Assembly: GCA_017472965.1 (NCBI GenBank) | Contig: JAFUNR010000007.1 | Span: 1-64,000, forward strand | Length of the DNA stretch: 64,000 bases | DNA from: Oscillospiraceae bacterium | GTDB taxonomy: Bacteria > Bacillota > Clostridia > Oscillospirales > Ruminococcaceae | Direction: 5' to 3' | In this document: positions 16,845 through 24,501 of the stretch, piece after piece | Position numbering within the stretch: the first letter of the stretch is position 1 | Layout: each line of letters begins with the position of its first letter | Made by a program: the position numbers and the translations under genes | Notes under the pieces: model-generated | Database searches by the model: none | What the model was told of the DNA's origin: nothing | The model's input: only the letters and a program-made list of their open reading frames with translations

Positions 16845-17342
16845 TTGAAAAAGATCCTTACCATACTGCTGTGCGGCGTGCTGTGCCTGACGGCGCTGTG
16901 CGGCTGCCGCGCCGGCAAGACCGAAACCGTGAATCCCATCAGCGAAAGCACGCTGGAGGAGCTTGCCGCCGAGCTGGGCTGCACGCTGCTGCTGGACAAG
17001 GTGGAGCTTTCCGACCCGCAGGTGCTGCGCTATAACACCGACCCGGTGCTGTATCAGCTGAGCTTTCTGGCGGCGGACGGCTGCAGCTACACCCTGCGGC
17101 TGCAGAAAAACGCACCGGAGGAGGATATCTCCGGCATGCACTACACATGGACGCAAAGCGCCGAGTACACCGATCCCGCCTGCAGCATTCAGCTGAACGG
17201 CGAGGGGCAGGGCATCTGCCTGTGGCAGGAGGAGGACTTCTGCTTCAGCCTTGCCGTGCAGGAAAACGCAGAGGAACGGGCCCTGCGCTCGCTGCAGAAA
17301 ACGCTGCACGCCGCCGCAAGGCTGCCGGAGCCGGAGCAATAA
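16845..17342 (+). CDS. Small lipoprotein of unknown function
   Basis: A 165-aa protein starting at TTG, supported by AAAAGGAAAAAGAGAG just upstream. The hydrophobic N-terminus ends in a lipobox-like ALCGC (Cys21), so it is probably an exported lipoprotein. The mature part is acidic and mixed alpha/beta with no family I recognise. It shares the transcript of MFS paralogue 5 and ends at the terminator 17373-17407. Confidence 0.75.
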   Translation: MKKILTILLCGVLCLTALCGCRAGKTETVNPISESTLEELAAELGCTLLLDKVELSDPQVLRYNTDPVLYQLSFLAADGCSYTLRLQKNAPEEDISGMHYTWTQSAEYTDPACSIQLNGEGQGICLWQEEDFCFSLAVQENAEERALRSLQKTLHAAARLPEPEQ

Positions 17343-17372
17343 GCGCCGGGACGGGACGCCCCCGAATCAAAC

Positions 17373-17407
17373 AAAAAGGAACGGATCGCTGTGTCCGTTC
17401 CTTTTTT
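17373..17407. terminator. Bidirectional intrinsic terminator
   Basis: AAAAAGGAACGGA and TCCGTTCCTTTTTT pair across an 8-nt loop. It lies between the lipoprotein gene and the convergent AraC-type gene ending at 17406. Confidence 0.92.
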
Positions 17408-18182
17408 ATTCCCGCCGGTATTTTCCCGGGGAAAGACCGGTGTGGCGGCGGAATACGCTGCAGAACCATGCGGTATCGCCGAAGCCGCAGCGCTCGGCCA
17501 CGGCGGCGATGCTCAGCTGTGGGCAGCTGCGCAGCAGCTGGGCGGCAAGCTCCAGCCGGGTGCGGCGGATATACTCCGTCAGAGTCATGCCCATCTGCCG
17601 GCGAAAGCGGTGGCAAAGCCCCGAGCGGCTGGTGCCGGTGACGGCGCACAGCTCGTCCAGCGTCAGCGGGCTTTCCAGATGGCTGTTGATATACGCTGCC
17701 GCACCGGCCACCGGATCCCGCGGGGCATCGACGGCATCGGTCGCCGCGGCGCACAGGATCGCCAGCAGCTGCACCAGCGCCCCCAGTGCAAGTGCTCCGG
17801 CAAAGGGCTGTGCGGGCTGCTGCCGCAGCAGCTGGTCGAAAAGCTGCTGCACCTGACGGCGCTGCGCGGCATCCGGCACGGCGCACACCGCGCCCCGCCC
17901 GGCTAAAAACGCCTTTATCTGCACATCGGCCTGCAGGGCTTCGTCCGTAAAAAACAGCTTGCTGCGGCTGTATTCGCAGCCGTCGCCGGGCAGGGTGTAA
18001 TGCAGCACCCCCGCGCCGATATAGTACAGGCGCCCCGTTCGCAGCGGGTACACGCCGCTTTGAAATACAATGCTGCCCTCGCCGCTGTGCACCCACAGCA
18101 GTTCGGCTGTATCGCCGCAGTGCCACACATTATACATGGCATCCCGTCCTGTCTGTCTTTCATAGCTGCGCACCACCGGCAT
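17406..18182 (-). CDS. AraC-family regulator, probably of the sialic-acid genes
   Basis: A 258-aa protein. The start at 18182 (MPVVRSYERQTG) is set by the ribosome site GGGGTGAAGG; the longer open frame runs through the promoter. The N-terminus is cupin-like (GEGSIVFQSGVYPL, LYYIGAGVLHYTL). The C-terminus has both AraC helix-turn-helix motifs: LTLDELCAVTGTSRSGLCHRF with MTLTEYIRR, and IAAVAERCGFGDTAWFCSVF with GLSPGKYRR. It is divergent from the lyase/sialidase unit, so control of that unit is the simplest reading. Confidence 0.92.
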   Translation of the reverse strand: MPVVRSYERQTGRDAMYNVWHCGDTAELLWVHSGEGSIVFQSGVYPLRTGRLYYIGAGVLHYTLPGDGCEYSRSKLFFTDEALQADVQIKAFLAGRGAVCAVPDAAQRRQVQQLFDQLLRQQPAQPFAGALALGALVQLLAILCAAATDAVDAPRDPVAGAAAYINSHLESPLTLDELCAVTGTSRSGLCHRFRRQMGMTLTEYIRRTRLELAAQLLRSCPQLSIAAVAERCGFGDTAWFCSVFRRHTGLSPGKYRRE

Positions 18183-18209
18183 ACCTTCACCCCGCTTTGC
18201 ATTTTCTTC

Positions 18210-18237
18210 ATTATACCGCATTTTCCCCCAAAAGCAA
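18210..18237 (-). promoter_or_regulatory. Promoter of the AraC-type gene
   Basis: On the minus strand, TTGCTT (18232-18237) and TATAAT (18210-18215) are 16 bp apart. Confidence 0.65.
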
Positions 18238-18267
18238 TACAGCAATATTTCTTTGCAAAATTCCCCC

Positions 18268-18296
18268 TTAAAATCCGGTCTTTCTTTTGTTAGAAT
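18268..18296 (+). promoter_or_regulatory. Putative promoter of the sialic-acid unit
   Basis: TTAAAA (18268-18273) and TAGAAT (18291-18296) are 17 bp apart. The weak -35 fits activator dependence. AAATCCGGTCT at 18271-18281 is shared with the promoter at 7690. Confidence 0.5.
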
Positions 18297-18344
18297 GTAA
18301 ATTGCAGGCAGAGTTTTTTCTTTCACGGGAAAGGAGCGCAACTT

Positions 18345-18500
18345 TTGCAGGCCATTGAAAAATTCATCATCAGCCGCAGCGATGAAATGCACGGGGGCTG
18401 GCCGGGAAAGAGGATTTCTGCAGCTGCGGGCGGCTTTCGCCGCTGCCGGACAGCACCGTTCATCCGCAATACCGCTCAACCGACAGGAGGTATACCATGA
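18345..18500 (+). pseudogene. Remnant of a sialidase-family (BNR) gene, or leader peptide
   Basis: An open frame of 51 codons starts at TTG 18345 behind a good ribosome site (AAAGGAG at 18330-18336). Its first residues, FIISRSDEMHGGWPG, match the N-terminal SRSDxxHEGWP pattern of sialidase-family BNR-repeat proteins. After about residue 23 the resemblance ends and the frame runs on to a TGA overlapping the next ATG. I read it as the 5' end of a gene whose body was lost by deletion. A translated leader coupled to the lyase gene is the alternative. Confidence 0.5.
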
Positions 18501-19420
18501 GCTTTACACTGAAGGATTTCACCGGCGTGATCCCCGCATACATCACCCCCTTTGATAAAAACGAAAAATACGATCCCGCCGCCGCAAGGGAAACCGTCGA
18601 ATGGCTGCTGGCGCAGGGCGTCGGCGGTCTTTACCTGACCGGCAGCACCGGCTTCGGCGCGGTGATGGACACCGACGAGCGCAAACGGGTGGTGGAATCC
18701 GTCTGCGAGCTGGTCAACGGCCGCGTGCCGCTGGTGGCGCATATTGCGGCGGTATCCTCCAAAGCCAGTGCCGACCTTGCCCGCCACGCAAAGGCCGCCG
18801 GCTGTACCGGTGTTTCGGCGGTGCCCTCTTACTATTACAAGCTGAACGAGGAGCAGATGGTGCGTTATTACAGCGAGATCGCCGAAGCCACCGACCTGCC
18901 GCTGGTGATCTATGCCCAGTGCAGCGTGTACACCCCCTCGGTGCCGTTATTTGAAAGGCTGGGTGCCATCCCCAATGTCAAAGGACTGAAATACACCGGC
19001 CCCGATCACTACACCATGGGCCGCATCAAAAAGGCGCTGGGCGAGGATTTCATGGTGTACTCCGGCATGGACGAGATGTTTCTTTCCGGGCTTATTTTCG
19101 GCGCGGATGCGGTGATCGGCAGCACCTACAATGTGATCCCCGATCTGGTGAAGCAGGGTATGGAGCTTTATTACGCAGGCGATATCTTTGCCGCACGCAC
19201 CAAGCTGCTGCTGGCAAACGACATCGTGCAGTGCCTGCTGAAATACGATCTGTGGGGCAGCATGAAGGTGTGTCAGCAGCAGATGGGTCTGAATGCGGGA
19301 TACGATCCCGCGCCCTTCGGCGTGATGAGCGAGGATGCCAAAGCCGCTTTCCTTGCCGAGCTGCGCGCCATCAAGACCTCTGCCCCCGAAACCGACATCG
19401 CCCTGTTCCGCGCGCTGTAA
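18497..19420 (+). CDS. N-acetylneuraminate lyase / DapA-family aldolase
   Basis: A 307-aa class I aldolase of the DHDPS/NAL family. N-acetylneuraminate lyase cleaves sialic acid to N-acetylmannosamine and pyruvate. The start follows ACAGGAGG. Visible: VIPAYITPFD, the substrate loop YLTGSTGFGAV, a Tyr in VIYAQCSVY at the catalytic-Tyr position, and the Schiff-base Lys in VKGLKYTGPDHYTM. The usual GSTGE is GSTGF here, so substrate range may differ. The sialidase gene 30 bp downstream supports a sialic-acid role. Confidence 0.88.
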   Translation: MSFTLKDFTGVIPAYITPFDKNEKYDPAAARETVEWLLAQGVGGLYLTGSTGFGAVMDTDERKRVVESVCELVNGRVPLVAHIAAVSSKASADLARHAKAAGCTGVSAVPSYYYKLNEEQMVRYYSEIAEATDLPLVIYAQCSVYTPSVPLFERLGAIPNVKGLKYTGPDHYTMGRIKKALGEDFMVYSGMDEMFLSGLIFGADAVIGSTYNVIPDLVKQGMELYYAGDIFAARTKLLLANDIVQCLLKYDLWGSMKVCQQQMGLNAGYDPAPFGVMSEDAKAAFLAELRAIKTSAPETDIALFRAL

Positions 19421-19450
19421 GAGCCGCCCGTACCACAAACAAAAAAAGAG

Positions 19451-20647
19451 GTGGACAGAATGTTTTACAGTGAATACCATCTGTTCCGTTCCGGGGAGCG
19501 CAGCAATTACCGCATCCCCACCATCGCCGTTACAAAGCACGGCACAGTGCTGGCCTTTTGCAGCGACCGCAAGGATACGCTTGCCGACCATGCGGATGAA
19601 AAGACCGTGGTGCTGCGCCGCCGCGAGGCCGGCGCACAGTGGGAGCCGGAGCGCACCCTGCTGGCGTACCCCGGCTGGGACTGCAACATCGGCGCAGCGG
19701 TGTACGATGCGCTGACCGACACCGTTTTTCTGGAGGTGATGCGCCAGCCTGTCGCTCTGGATGAATTCGGCGATTACACGCCGGAACAGCTGGAAAAGGC
19801 CCGCTGCGATGCCGAAGCCCTTGCCGCTGCTGCCGGCATTTTGACCGGCACCTTCTTTCTGTGCAGCGATGATGACGGCCGTACATGGCGCGAAACGCCC
19901 AAAAATGTGGCTTCGCAGACGGTTATGACCGCACCGGACGGCAGCAGGGCCGCTTTTACCGGCTGGACCCACGGCAGCGCGCCCGGCATTCAGAAAAAGC
20001 GCGGCCCCCACGCCGGCCGTCTGGTGATGCCAAGCCGCTTTACCACCCGCCGCTACACCACCCTGCAGGAGCTGACGGAATGCGGCTTCAACAATGCGCT
20101 GTACAGCGATGATCACGGTGTGACCTGGCACAGCGGCGGCCCGGTGCAGACAGGCACCGGCGAAGGCGCCCTGTTTGAGGACGCCGACGGCGTGATCCGC
20201 TACAACTCCCGCGCTTTCTTCTTTGACCGCAAACGCTATCTGGCCGACAGCCACGACGGCGGCGAAAGCTTCGGTGATTTCCGTGCCGATGATTTTCTGC
20301 TGGAGGTGCCGCACAGCGGCTGCAACGCCAGCCTGCTGCGGGTGGAAAAGACCGCGCTTTGCGCCGCAGATGCCGCACTGCTGCCGCCGCAGGCACAGGG
20401 CGTGGTGGTTTTCGTCAACCCCCGCGATCCCAAGACCCGCAAGGATCTGACCGCCTGCATCAGCTTTGACGACGGCCGCACATGGCGCGAGGGCCGGCAC
20501 ATCCGCGAAAGCTTCGCGGCGTACTCGGCCCTCGCCTACAGCGAAACGGACAGACATTTTTACCTGCTCTACGAGCTGGGGGAAAACGACCCCTACGACC
20601 TTGGTTTAAGCTGCGCGGAATGCGATCTTGCATGGCTTTTGGGCTGA
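19451..20647 (+). CDS. Exo-sialidase (BNR/Asp-box), no signal peptide
   Basis: A 398-aa six-bladed propeller sialidase, which releases terminal sialic acid. The RIP motif is present (SNYRIPTIAV, with the first Arg of the triad). Three Asp boxes are visible: SDDDGRTW, SDDHGVTW and SFDDGRTW. No signal peptide or anchor is visible at MFYSEYHLFRSGE, so the enzyme appears cytosolic, unlike most host-glycan sialidases. It would then act on imported small sialosides, feeding the adjacent lyase. The ribosome site is AAAGAGGTG. The gene ends near the convergent RyR-domain gene. Confidence 0.92.
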   Translation: MDRMFYSEYHLFRSGERSNYRIPTIAVTKHGTVLAFCSDRKDTLADHADEKTVVLRRREAGAQWEPERTLLAYPGWDCNIGAAVYDALTDTVFLEVMRQPVALDEFGDYTPEQLEKARCDAEALAAAAGILTGTFFLCSDDDGRTWRETPKNVASQTVMTAPDGSRAAFTGWTHGSAPGIQKKRGPHAGRLVMPSRFTTRRYTTLQELTECGFNNALYSDDHGVTWHSGGPVQTGTGEGALFEDADGVIRYNSRAFFFDRKRYLADSHDGGESFGDFRADDFLLEVPHSGCNASLLRVEKTALCAADAALLPPQAQGVVVFVNPRDPKTRKDLTACISFDDGRTWREGRHIRESFAAYSALAYSETDRHFYLLYELGENDPYDLGLSCAECDLAWLLG

Positions 20648-20683
20648 GTGGCTGAAACCGGCGCAGCGGCCTGTATCCTGCGG

Positions 20684-20980
20684 TTACTGCGCCGGGATAA
20701 TACGGCAGCCGCTGGCAAGCAGAAAGCGGATGGCTTCGGCAGAGGTGCGGCGGTCGTATTCCTTTTCCGCATCGCTCAGCGCCTCGTAAGGCACAAGACA
20801 GGGATGCAGCTTTCGGGCATCATCCCGCACCGGGCCGAAGCGCCAGCCCTCCTTGATACGGGCGGCGGCCCACACCTCGTGGGTATTTTTTGCCATTGCC
20901 TCGGCAAGGGCGGCGGCGGCAGCGGGCAGCTCGATGCCGGAGGTGTCCAGCGGGCAGGGGGTATAGGTGCTGTATTCCAT
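20684..20980 (-). CDS. Stand-alone RyR-domain protein
   Basis: A 98-aa protein made of a single RyR (ryanodine-receptor) domain: YTPCPLDTSGIELP, then ALAEAMAKNTHEVWAAARI, the hallmark GWRFGPVRDDARKLHPCLVP, and SDAEKEYDRRTS. The start is set by GGAGAAG before ATG 20980. In bacteria and phages such domains are thought to bind ligands in signalling or conflict systems; the ligand is unknown. It is the last gene on the secretion-island strand, behind a terminator. A larger protein at 41314 carries a related domain. Confidence 0.88.
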   Translation of the reverse strand: MEYSTYTPCPLDTSGIELPAAAAALAEAMAKNTHEVWAAARIKEGWRFGPVRDDARKLHPCLVPYEALSDAEKEYDRRTSAEAIRFLLASGCRIIPAQ

Positions 20981-21020
20981 GTTTCTTCTCCTTTTCATGA
21001 TCTTGTCTTTCAAAGAAAGC

Positions 21021-21059
21021 CGGCCGCAGGCGAGCTTCTCAGCCTGCGGCCGCTTTTTT
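21021..21059. terminator. Terminator between the YbjN-like and RyR genes
   Basis: GGCCGCAGGC and GCCTGCGGCC form an 11-bp GC stem (21021-21031 with 21042-21052). A T tract on the plus strand and CTTTCTTT on the minus strand let it work in both directions. It may reduce minus-strand read-through into the RyR gene. Confidence 0.8.
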
Positions 21060-21074
21060 ATGCGAAAACGGGGG

Positions 21075-21617
21075 TCAGGGCAGCGGTTCGGGATTTCCGG
21101 AAGGGGCAAAGAGGTTTTTCAGCTCCTCATCGGTCTCCTCCTCATCCCAATCCTCCGCTTCCTCCTCACCCACGCTGCCGCGTTCGGCAAGGACCGTCTT
21201 CATGATGGCGGGAAATACCTTATCGCAGAGATCGTAGAAAAGCAGGAACGCCGTCACGGCATGTTGGCCGATATCCTGCGGGGTTCCGAACAGTGCGAAA
21301 TCGTACGCTGCCAGCAGGTCGCCGTCACCATCCAGGCTCAGGCAGATGAAGCGGTACTCGTTGTTCAGCTCGTTCAGCTTCTGCACCAGCGCCGGTCGGG
21401 CAGCCTCAGCCACATCGGTGAGCAGGTAACTGCGCAGGCGGCTGTCGCCGGTGCTTTCATCCACGACCAGTTTGATGAGCAGCTGCGGGCCGTTTTTCAT
21501 GGGCATATAAAGGCGGAAAATATTGTCGCCGTCATCACGGCGCTTTTCGGTATACTCCAGTTCGAGAGAATCCAGCTCGCTGCGCACAGCGCCGATGTAA
21601 TCGATATCATGCTTCAT
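21075..21617 (-). CDS. YbjN-like protein of the type VII island
   Basis: A 180-aa protein resembling the YbjN family, which is related to type III secretion chaperones and is common in ESX loci. The pattern is an N-terminal domain with LYMPMKNGPQLLIKLVV, then ALVQKLNELNNEYRFICLSLDGDGDLLAAYDF, and a helical C-terminus. The last 35 residues are strongly acidic (EEEAEDWDEEETDEE). The ribosome site is GAAAGGAG. It lies downstream of three small WXG100-like genes on the same strand, so a chaperone-like role for them is plausible. Confidence 0.75.
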   Translation of the reverse strand: MKHDIDYIGAVRSELDSLELEYTEKRRDDGDNIFRLYMPMKNGPQLLIKLVVDESTGDSRLRSYLLTDVAEAARPALVQKLNELNNEYRFICLSLDGDGDLLAAYDFALFGTPQDIGQHAVTAFLLFYDLCDKVFPAIMKTVLAERGSVGEEEAEDWDEEETDEELKNLFAPSGNPEPLP

Positions 21618-21699
21618 AATGTGCTCCTTTCTTTGCTCCGGCGTGTACAGCCGGAGCGGTATGCTGTTTCTTTATGCCGCAGCCCGAAAACGGGCCTGA

Positions 21700-21739
21700 C
21701 CGGCGCTGCGGCCCTGTACGGATCCGACCGCAGCGCCGG
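21700..21739. repeat. 12-bp inverted repeat between the WXG-like and YbjN-like genes
   Basis: CCGGCGCTGCGG (21700-21711) pairs perfectly with 21728-21739 across 16 nt. No T tract follows, so mRNA processing or stability is more likely than termination. A second small hairpin (CTCCGGC/GCCGGAG) lies nearer the YbjN-like start. Confidence 0.7.
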
Positions 21740-21749
21740 CGGCTGTGCA

Positions 21750-22058
21750 TCAGATCGCCTGCCGGTTGGCTTGGCCAAGGCGGTGATCGGCCTCGCCCAG
21801 CAGCTCGCGGATATCGGCCACGGTGGCACACAGCAGCGCCACCGTCTCGCCGATGTCCGTCATGCCCTGCCGCACCACGGCGGCATCTGCGGCAAAAGCA
21901 TCGGCGCCTTCGCCCTGCCAGCCGTCCAGCAGGGCGCCGACTGCTTCATCAAAGCGGCCGGTCAGCCGGTCATACCGTTTGGGAAGGGCATCCTTCTGTG
22001 CAAGGAACGCCTCAAAGCAGGCGGTGTCGATCAGCCTGCATTCCGCGGGTGCTGCCAT
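21750..22058 (-). CDS. WXG100-like protein A
   Basis: A 102-aa all-helical protein with the WXG turn as LLDGWQGEGADAF in the middle, the hallmark of small helical-hairpin substrates of type VII secretion. The second helix has AVVRQGMTDIGETVALLCATV. It starts 2 bp after the stop of WXG100-like protein B, with a G-rich ribosome site inside that gene's end, so the two are translationally coupled and may form a heterodimer. Confidence 0.85.
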   Translation of the reverse strand: MAAPAECRLIDTACFEAFLAQKDALPKRYDRLTGRFDEAVGALLDGWQGEGADAFAADAAVVRQGMTDIGETVALLCATVADIRELLGEADHRLGQANRQAI

Positions 22059-22060
22059 GA

Positions 22061-22378
22061 TCAGCCCCCCTGCGCCGCGCCGGCGATCTGCTGTGCGATG
22101 GAGGCATCCACCTCGCTCATGGCGGTGATGTTCTCCTTGAGCACATCGGCCATGGCCGTCACCATAGCCGGCACGCTCTGCGCCAGATGGGGATAAACCG
22201 TATTGACAAGCAGCGCGGTGAACTGATCTTTGGATTCACCCTTCCACCCGGCGATGGCGGCATCCATCGAGCTTTTAAAGGACTGCGCCGCGGCGGTGTA
22301 AGCCTGTGCATGGGTATTGCGGATGCTGTTCTCCACAGCGGACATCTGGGTATAATCAAAGGTTACCTTTTCTGCCAT
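22061..22378 (-). CDS. WXG100 protein B
   Basis: A 105-aa helical-hairpin protein with a clear WXG motif (AAIAGWKGESKDQF) midway, and helix 2 ending SIAQQIAGAAQGG. Length and motif position fit the WXG100/EsxA family exactly. These proteins dimerise and are exported by the EssC-type ATPase without a signal peptide. The ribosome site is AAGGAGG. It sits between two further small helical proteins. Confidence 0.9.
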   Translation of the reverse strand: MAEKVTFDYTQMSAVENSIRNTHAQAYTAAAQSFKSSMDAAIAGWKGESKDQFTALLVNTVYPHLAQSVPAMVTAMADVLKENITAMSEVDASIAQQIAGAAQGG

Positions 22379-22407
22379 AGTATTGTTTCCTCCTTATTCT
22401 TTACCGG

Positions 22408-22788
22408 TCAGTTGGCGGCGGTCTGGGTGTGCACGGCATCGGATTCGGCAACGAAATCACGGTTGGCCTTGCCAAGGGCGGGGTCCTGCTGTTCCATGAT
22501 GATGGAACGCACGCTGGTCAGGATATTCATGACTACGCGGATCACCGAGCCTTCGTTGCCGGTATCCGTCAGGTCGGTGGTGAGCATGGGGGTCAGCTCG
22601 GCAAAGGCTTCGTCAAAGCCATCCGAGGCTTCGCCGATGAAGGCGCCGGTGCCCTTGAGGGAGGCAACCTCTCCCTTGAAGGCCGCAAAGGCCTGATCGG
22701 CGGCACTGATATACTGATTGCAGGCGGCGATGGCGCTGTCGATGATCTCGACAGAGATGTTGGTGGTCTGAGCTGCGGTGTTTGCCAT
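22408..22788 (-). CDS. WXG100-like protein C (no Trp at the turn)
   Basis: A 126-aa helical protein, first gene of its unit. It resembles a WXG100 hairpin in size and context, but the turn has FIGEASDGFDEAF with no Trp. The C-terminus reads QDPALGKANRDFVAESDAV, similar to the LGQANRQ end of protein A. A 125-nt leader separates it from the boxed promoter at 22919-22956. It is probably a secreted substrate or a chaperone of proteins A and B. Confidence 0.75.
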   Translation of the reverse strand: MANTAAQTTNISVEIIDSAIAACNQYISAADQAFAAFKGEVASLKGTGAFIGEASDGFDEAFAELTPMLTTDLTDTGNEGSVIRVVMNILTSVRSIIMEQQDPALGKANRDFVAESDAVHTQTAAN

Positions 22789-22918
22789 GAGTGGTTCATC
22801 CTTTCTTTTATCATATCCGATGGTTTCGGGCGGTCGGGTCGGTGCAGAGAGCGCTTCTCTTGTGCTACATGGGGCAGCCTCCTTTCGGTTTTTCGGGTGT
22901 TTTTGTTTGCCTGAGATA

Positions 22919-22956
22919 ACTATAAGGGGGCGTGACGGCGAAAAAAGAGGGGGGAG
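22919..22956 (-). promoter_or_regulatory. Boxed promoter, unit of WXG-like genes
   Basis: On the minus strand, the pyrimidine box CTCCCCCCT lies 23 nt upstream of -10 TATAGT (22919-22924). This is the most divergent of five such elements in the island. Confidence 0.6.
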
Positions 22957-22988
22957 GGGGAATTTGCGGCTGCACTGCCGGAGGGACG

Positions 22989-24362
22989 TTACCCGGCACT
23001 GGCGGAAAGCAGGGCTTCCAGCTCGGCGGCCTGTTCGCTGCCGGAGGGGATCAGCACCACCTGACGGTTGTGCTCACGGGCAGCGGCATTCGGGGTGCCG
23101 TCCGCATGGAAATCCGCTTCGGGGGCGCTCCAGCTGCCGCGGCGGGTGCCGGTATCCACGATGACCAGACGGCTGCCATCCACATCGGCTGCGGTCAGCA
23201 GCCTGGCGACAGCCTCAGCGCGGGCAAGGCTCACATCGCTTTCCGTCATCTGCACACCGGCAGAGGGCTGTGCAATGCTGCCCGCCACATACACGGTGCT
23301 GTTTTCATCGGCAGCGAAAAGCGCCTTCAGCCAGACGGCGGCCTCATCGATCACACGGGCGGCCAGCTCTTCCTCGCGGAATTCGGCGCTGTCGGGCAGA
23401 AAGCCCACGGCGGCGGAGGAAATGCTGTACACTTCACGCACGGGGCTGCCGGTATTCACTGCAAAGACGGCAGGCGCCACCCAGGGCAGACCGGCGGGAT
23501 CGCCCTCGCAGTAAAGCTGGTCGGTGCCGGCGGCGGCAGCGAACACAATGGGCCCGGTCAGCGCCGCGCCGCAGCGACCGGTGATCACCTCGGTCCACAG
23601 CTGCTCCAGACGGGCGCGGTATTCATTGGAATTGCGGCAGGTATCATCCTGTGTGCCGCAGACATTGCCCAGATTGAGCATCGTCACCTGAAAATCCTGC
23701 AGCGCGGGGTAGGCGGCGGCATCCACACAGGCGAGAACCTCCTCCAGCGTGCCGGCGGTGATATCGTTGACAGCCATATTCAGATGACCGCTGACCGTCA
23801 CACCGCTGTCGATGATCACGATCCTTTTTACCGCAAAGCCGGAAAGCGCGGCGCGGGCCTCGCTGAGGGCTGCCAGCAGGTCGGCGCCCTCGTCATCCGC
23901 AGCGCATTCGGCGCTTTGCAGGTATGTCAGCACCTGCTGCACGGCATTTTCGATCTGCAGCTGCAGATTGGCCGAGGTGTTGGCATACAGCTCGTATTCC
24001 AGAAAACGGGCGGTGGGGCGGCTGTCGCTGACAATGACAGGAATGCGTGCTCTGGCGCAGTAACGGCCGTAATCGGTCTGGTATTCCACGCCGAAAGCGC
24101 TGACGATCTGCTGTGTCAGGTCATCGGGAAGGCTCTGCGGCCAGCGGGTGTTTGCCCGCTTTGCCGCAATGATACACAGACCCTCGGCGGTCTGGGGGGT
24201 AAAGCCGCTCTCGACAGCGGCGGGATCCAGCAGGGCGGTCAGCACGCCGGCCATGGGTGCGGCGGCGCTGCAGCCGGTCAGACCGAAAAGACAAAGCACG
24301 GCAAGCACCAGCGCGGCGGCGCGGTGCAGGCTGCGGGCGGGACGGCGAAAAGCTTTTTTCAT
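22989..24362 (-). CDS. OmpA-like lipoprotein of the type VII island
   Basis: A 457-aa protein. The start at MKKAFRRPARSLH follows AAAGGAG; a longer open frame covers the promoter. The lipobox is LTGC (Cys31), so the protein is anchored outside the membrane. The middle includes VKRIVIIDSGVTVSGHLNM, a possible vWA-like strand. The C-terminal third is OmpA-like (TVYVAGSIAQ, LARAEAVARLL, REHNRQVVLIP), a fold that binds peptidoglycan. It may tie the secretion machine to the wall. It is transcribed from its own boxed promoter. Confidence 0.82.
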   Translation of the reverse strand: MKKAFRRPARSLHRAAALVLAVLCLFGLTGCSAAAPMAGVLTALLDPAAVESGFTPQTAEGLCIIAAKRANTRWPQSLPDDLTQQIVSAFGVEYQTDYGRYCARARIPVIVSDSRPTARFLEYELYANTSANLQLQIENAVQQVLTYLQSAECAADDEGADLLAALSEARAALSGFAVKRIVIIDSGVTVSGHLNMAVNDITAGTLEEVLACVDAAAYPALQDFQVTMLNLGNVCGTQDDTCRNSNEYRARLEQLWTEVITGRCGAALTGPIVFAAAAGTDQLYCEGDPAGLPWVAPAVFAVNTGSPVREVYSISSAAVGFLPDSAEFREEELAARVIDEAAVWLKALFAADENSTVYVAGSIAQPSAGVQMTESDVSLARAEAVARLLTAADVDGSRLVIVDTGTRRGSWSAPEADFHADGTPNAAAREHNRQVVLIPSGSEQAAELEALLSASAG

Positions 24363-24396
24363 GGGGAAAAGCTCCTTTCTTTTTTGTTGCAGCTTC

Positions 24397-24434
24397 ATTG
24401 TAGAGGGGCTTTTACGGGTGAAAACGGGAGGGAG
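24397..24434 (-). promoter_or_regulatory. Boxed promoter, OmpA-like lipoprotein gene
   Basis: On the minus strand, CTCCCTCCC (24426-24434) lies exactly 23 nt upstream of -10 TACAAT (24397-24402). There is no -35 like TTGACA. Confidence 0.7.
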
Positions 24435-24501
24435 CGGGGAAATGGATGCATCCCCGCGGGATGCGATGCGCAAAAAACCGCAGGAGATGGCATTCTTCCG
24501 C

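Noticed and set aside
20658-20694. Hairpin CCGGCGCAG/CTGCGCCGG between the sialidase and RyR genes as a terminator
   Set aside because: The loop is about 20 nt and no T tract follows on either strand. It also overlaps the end of the RyR gene.
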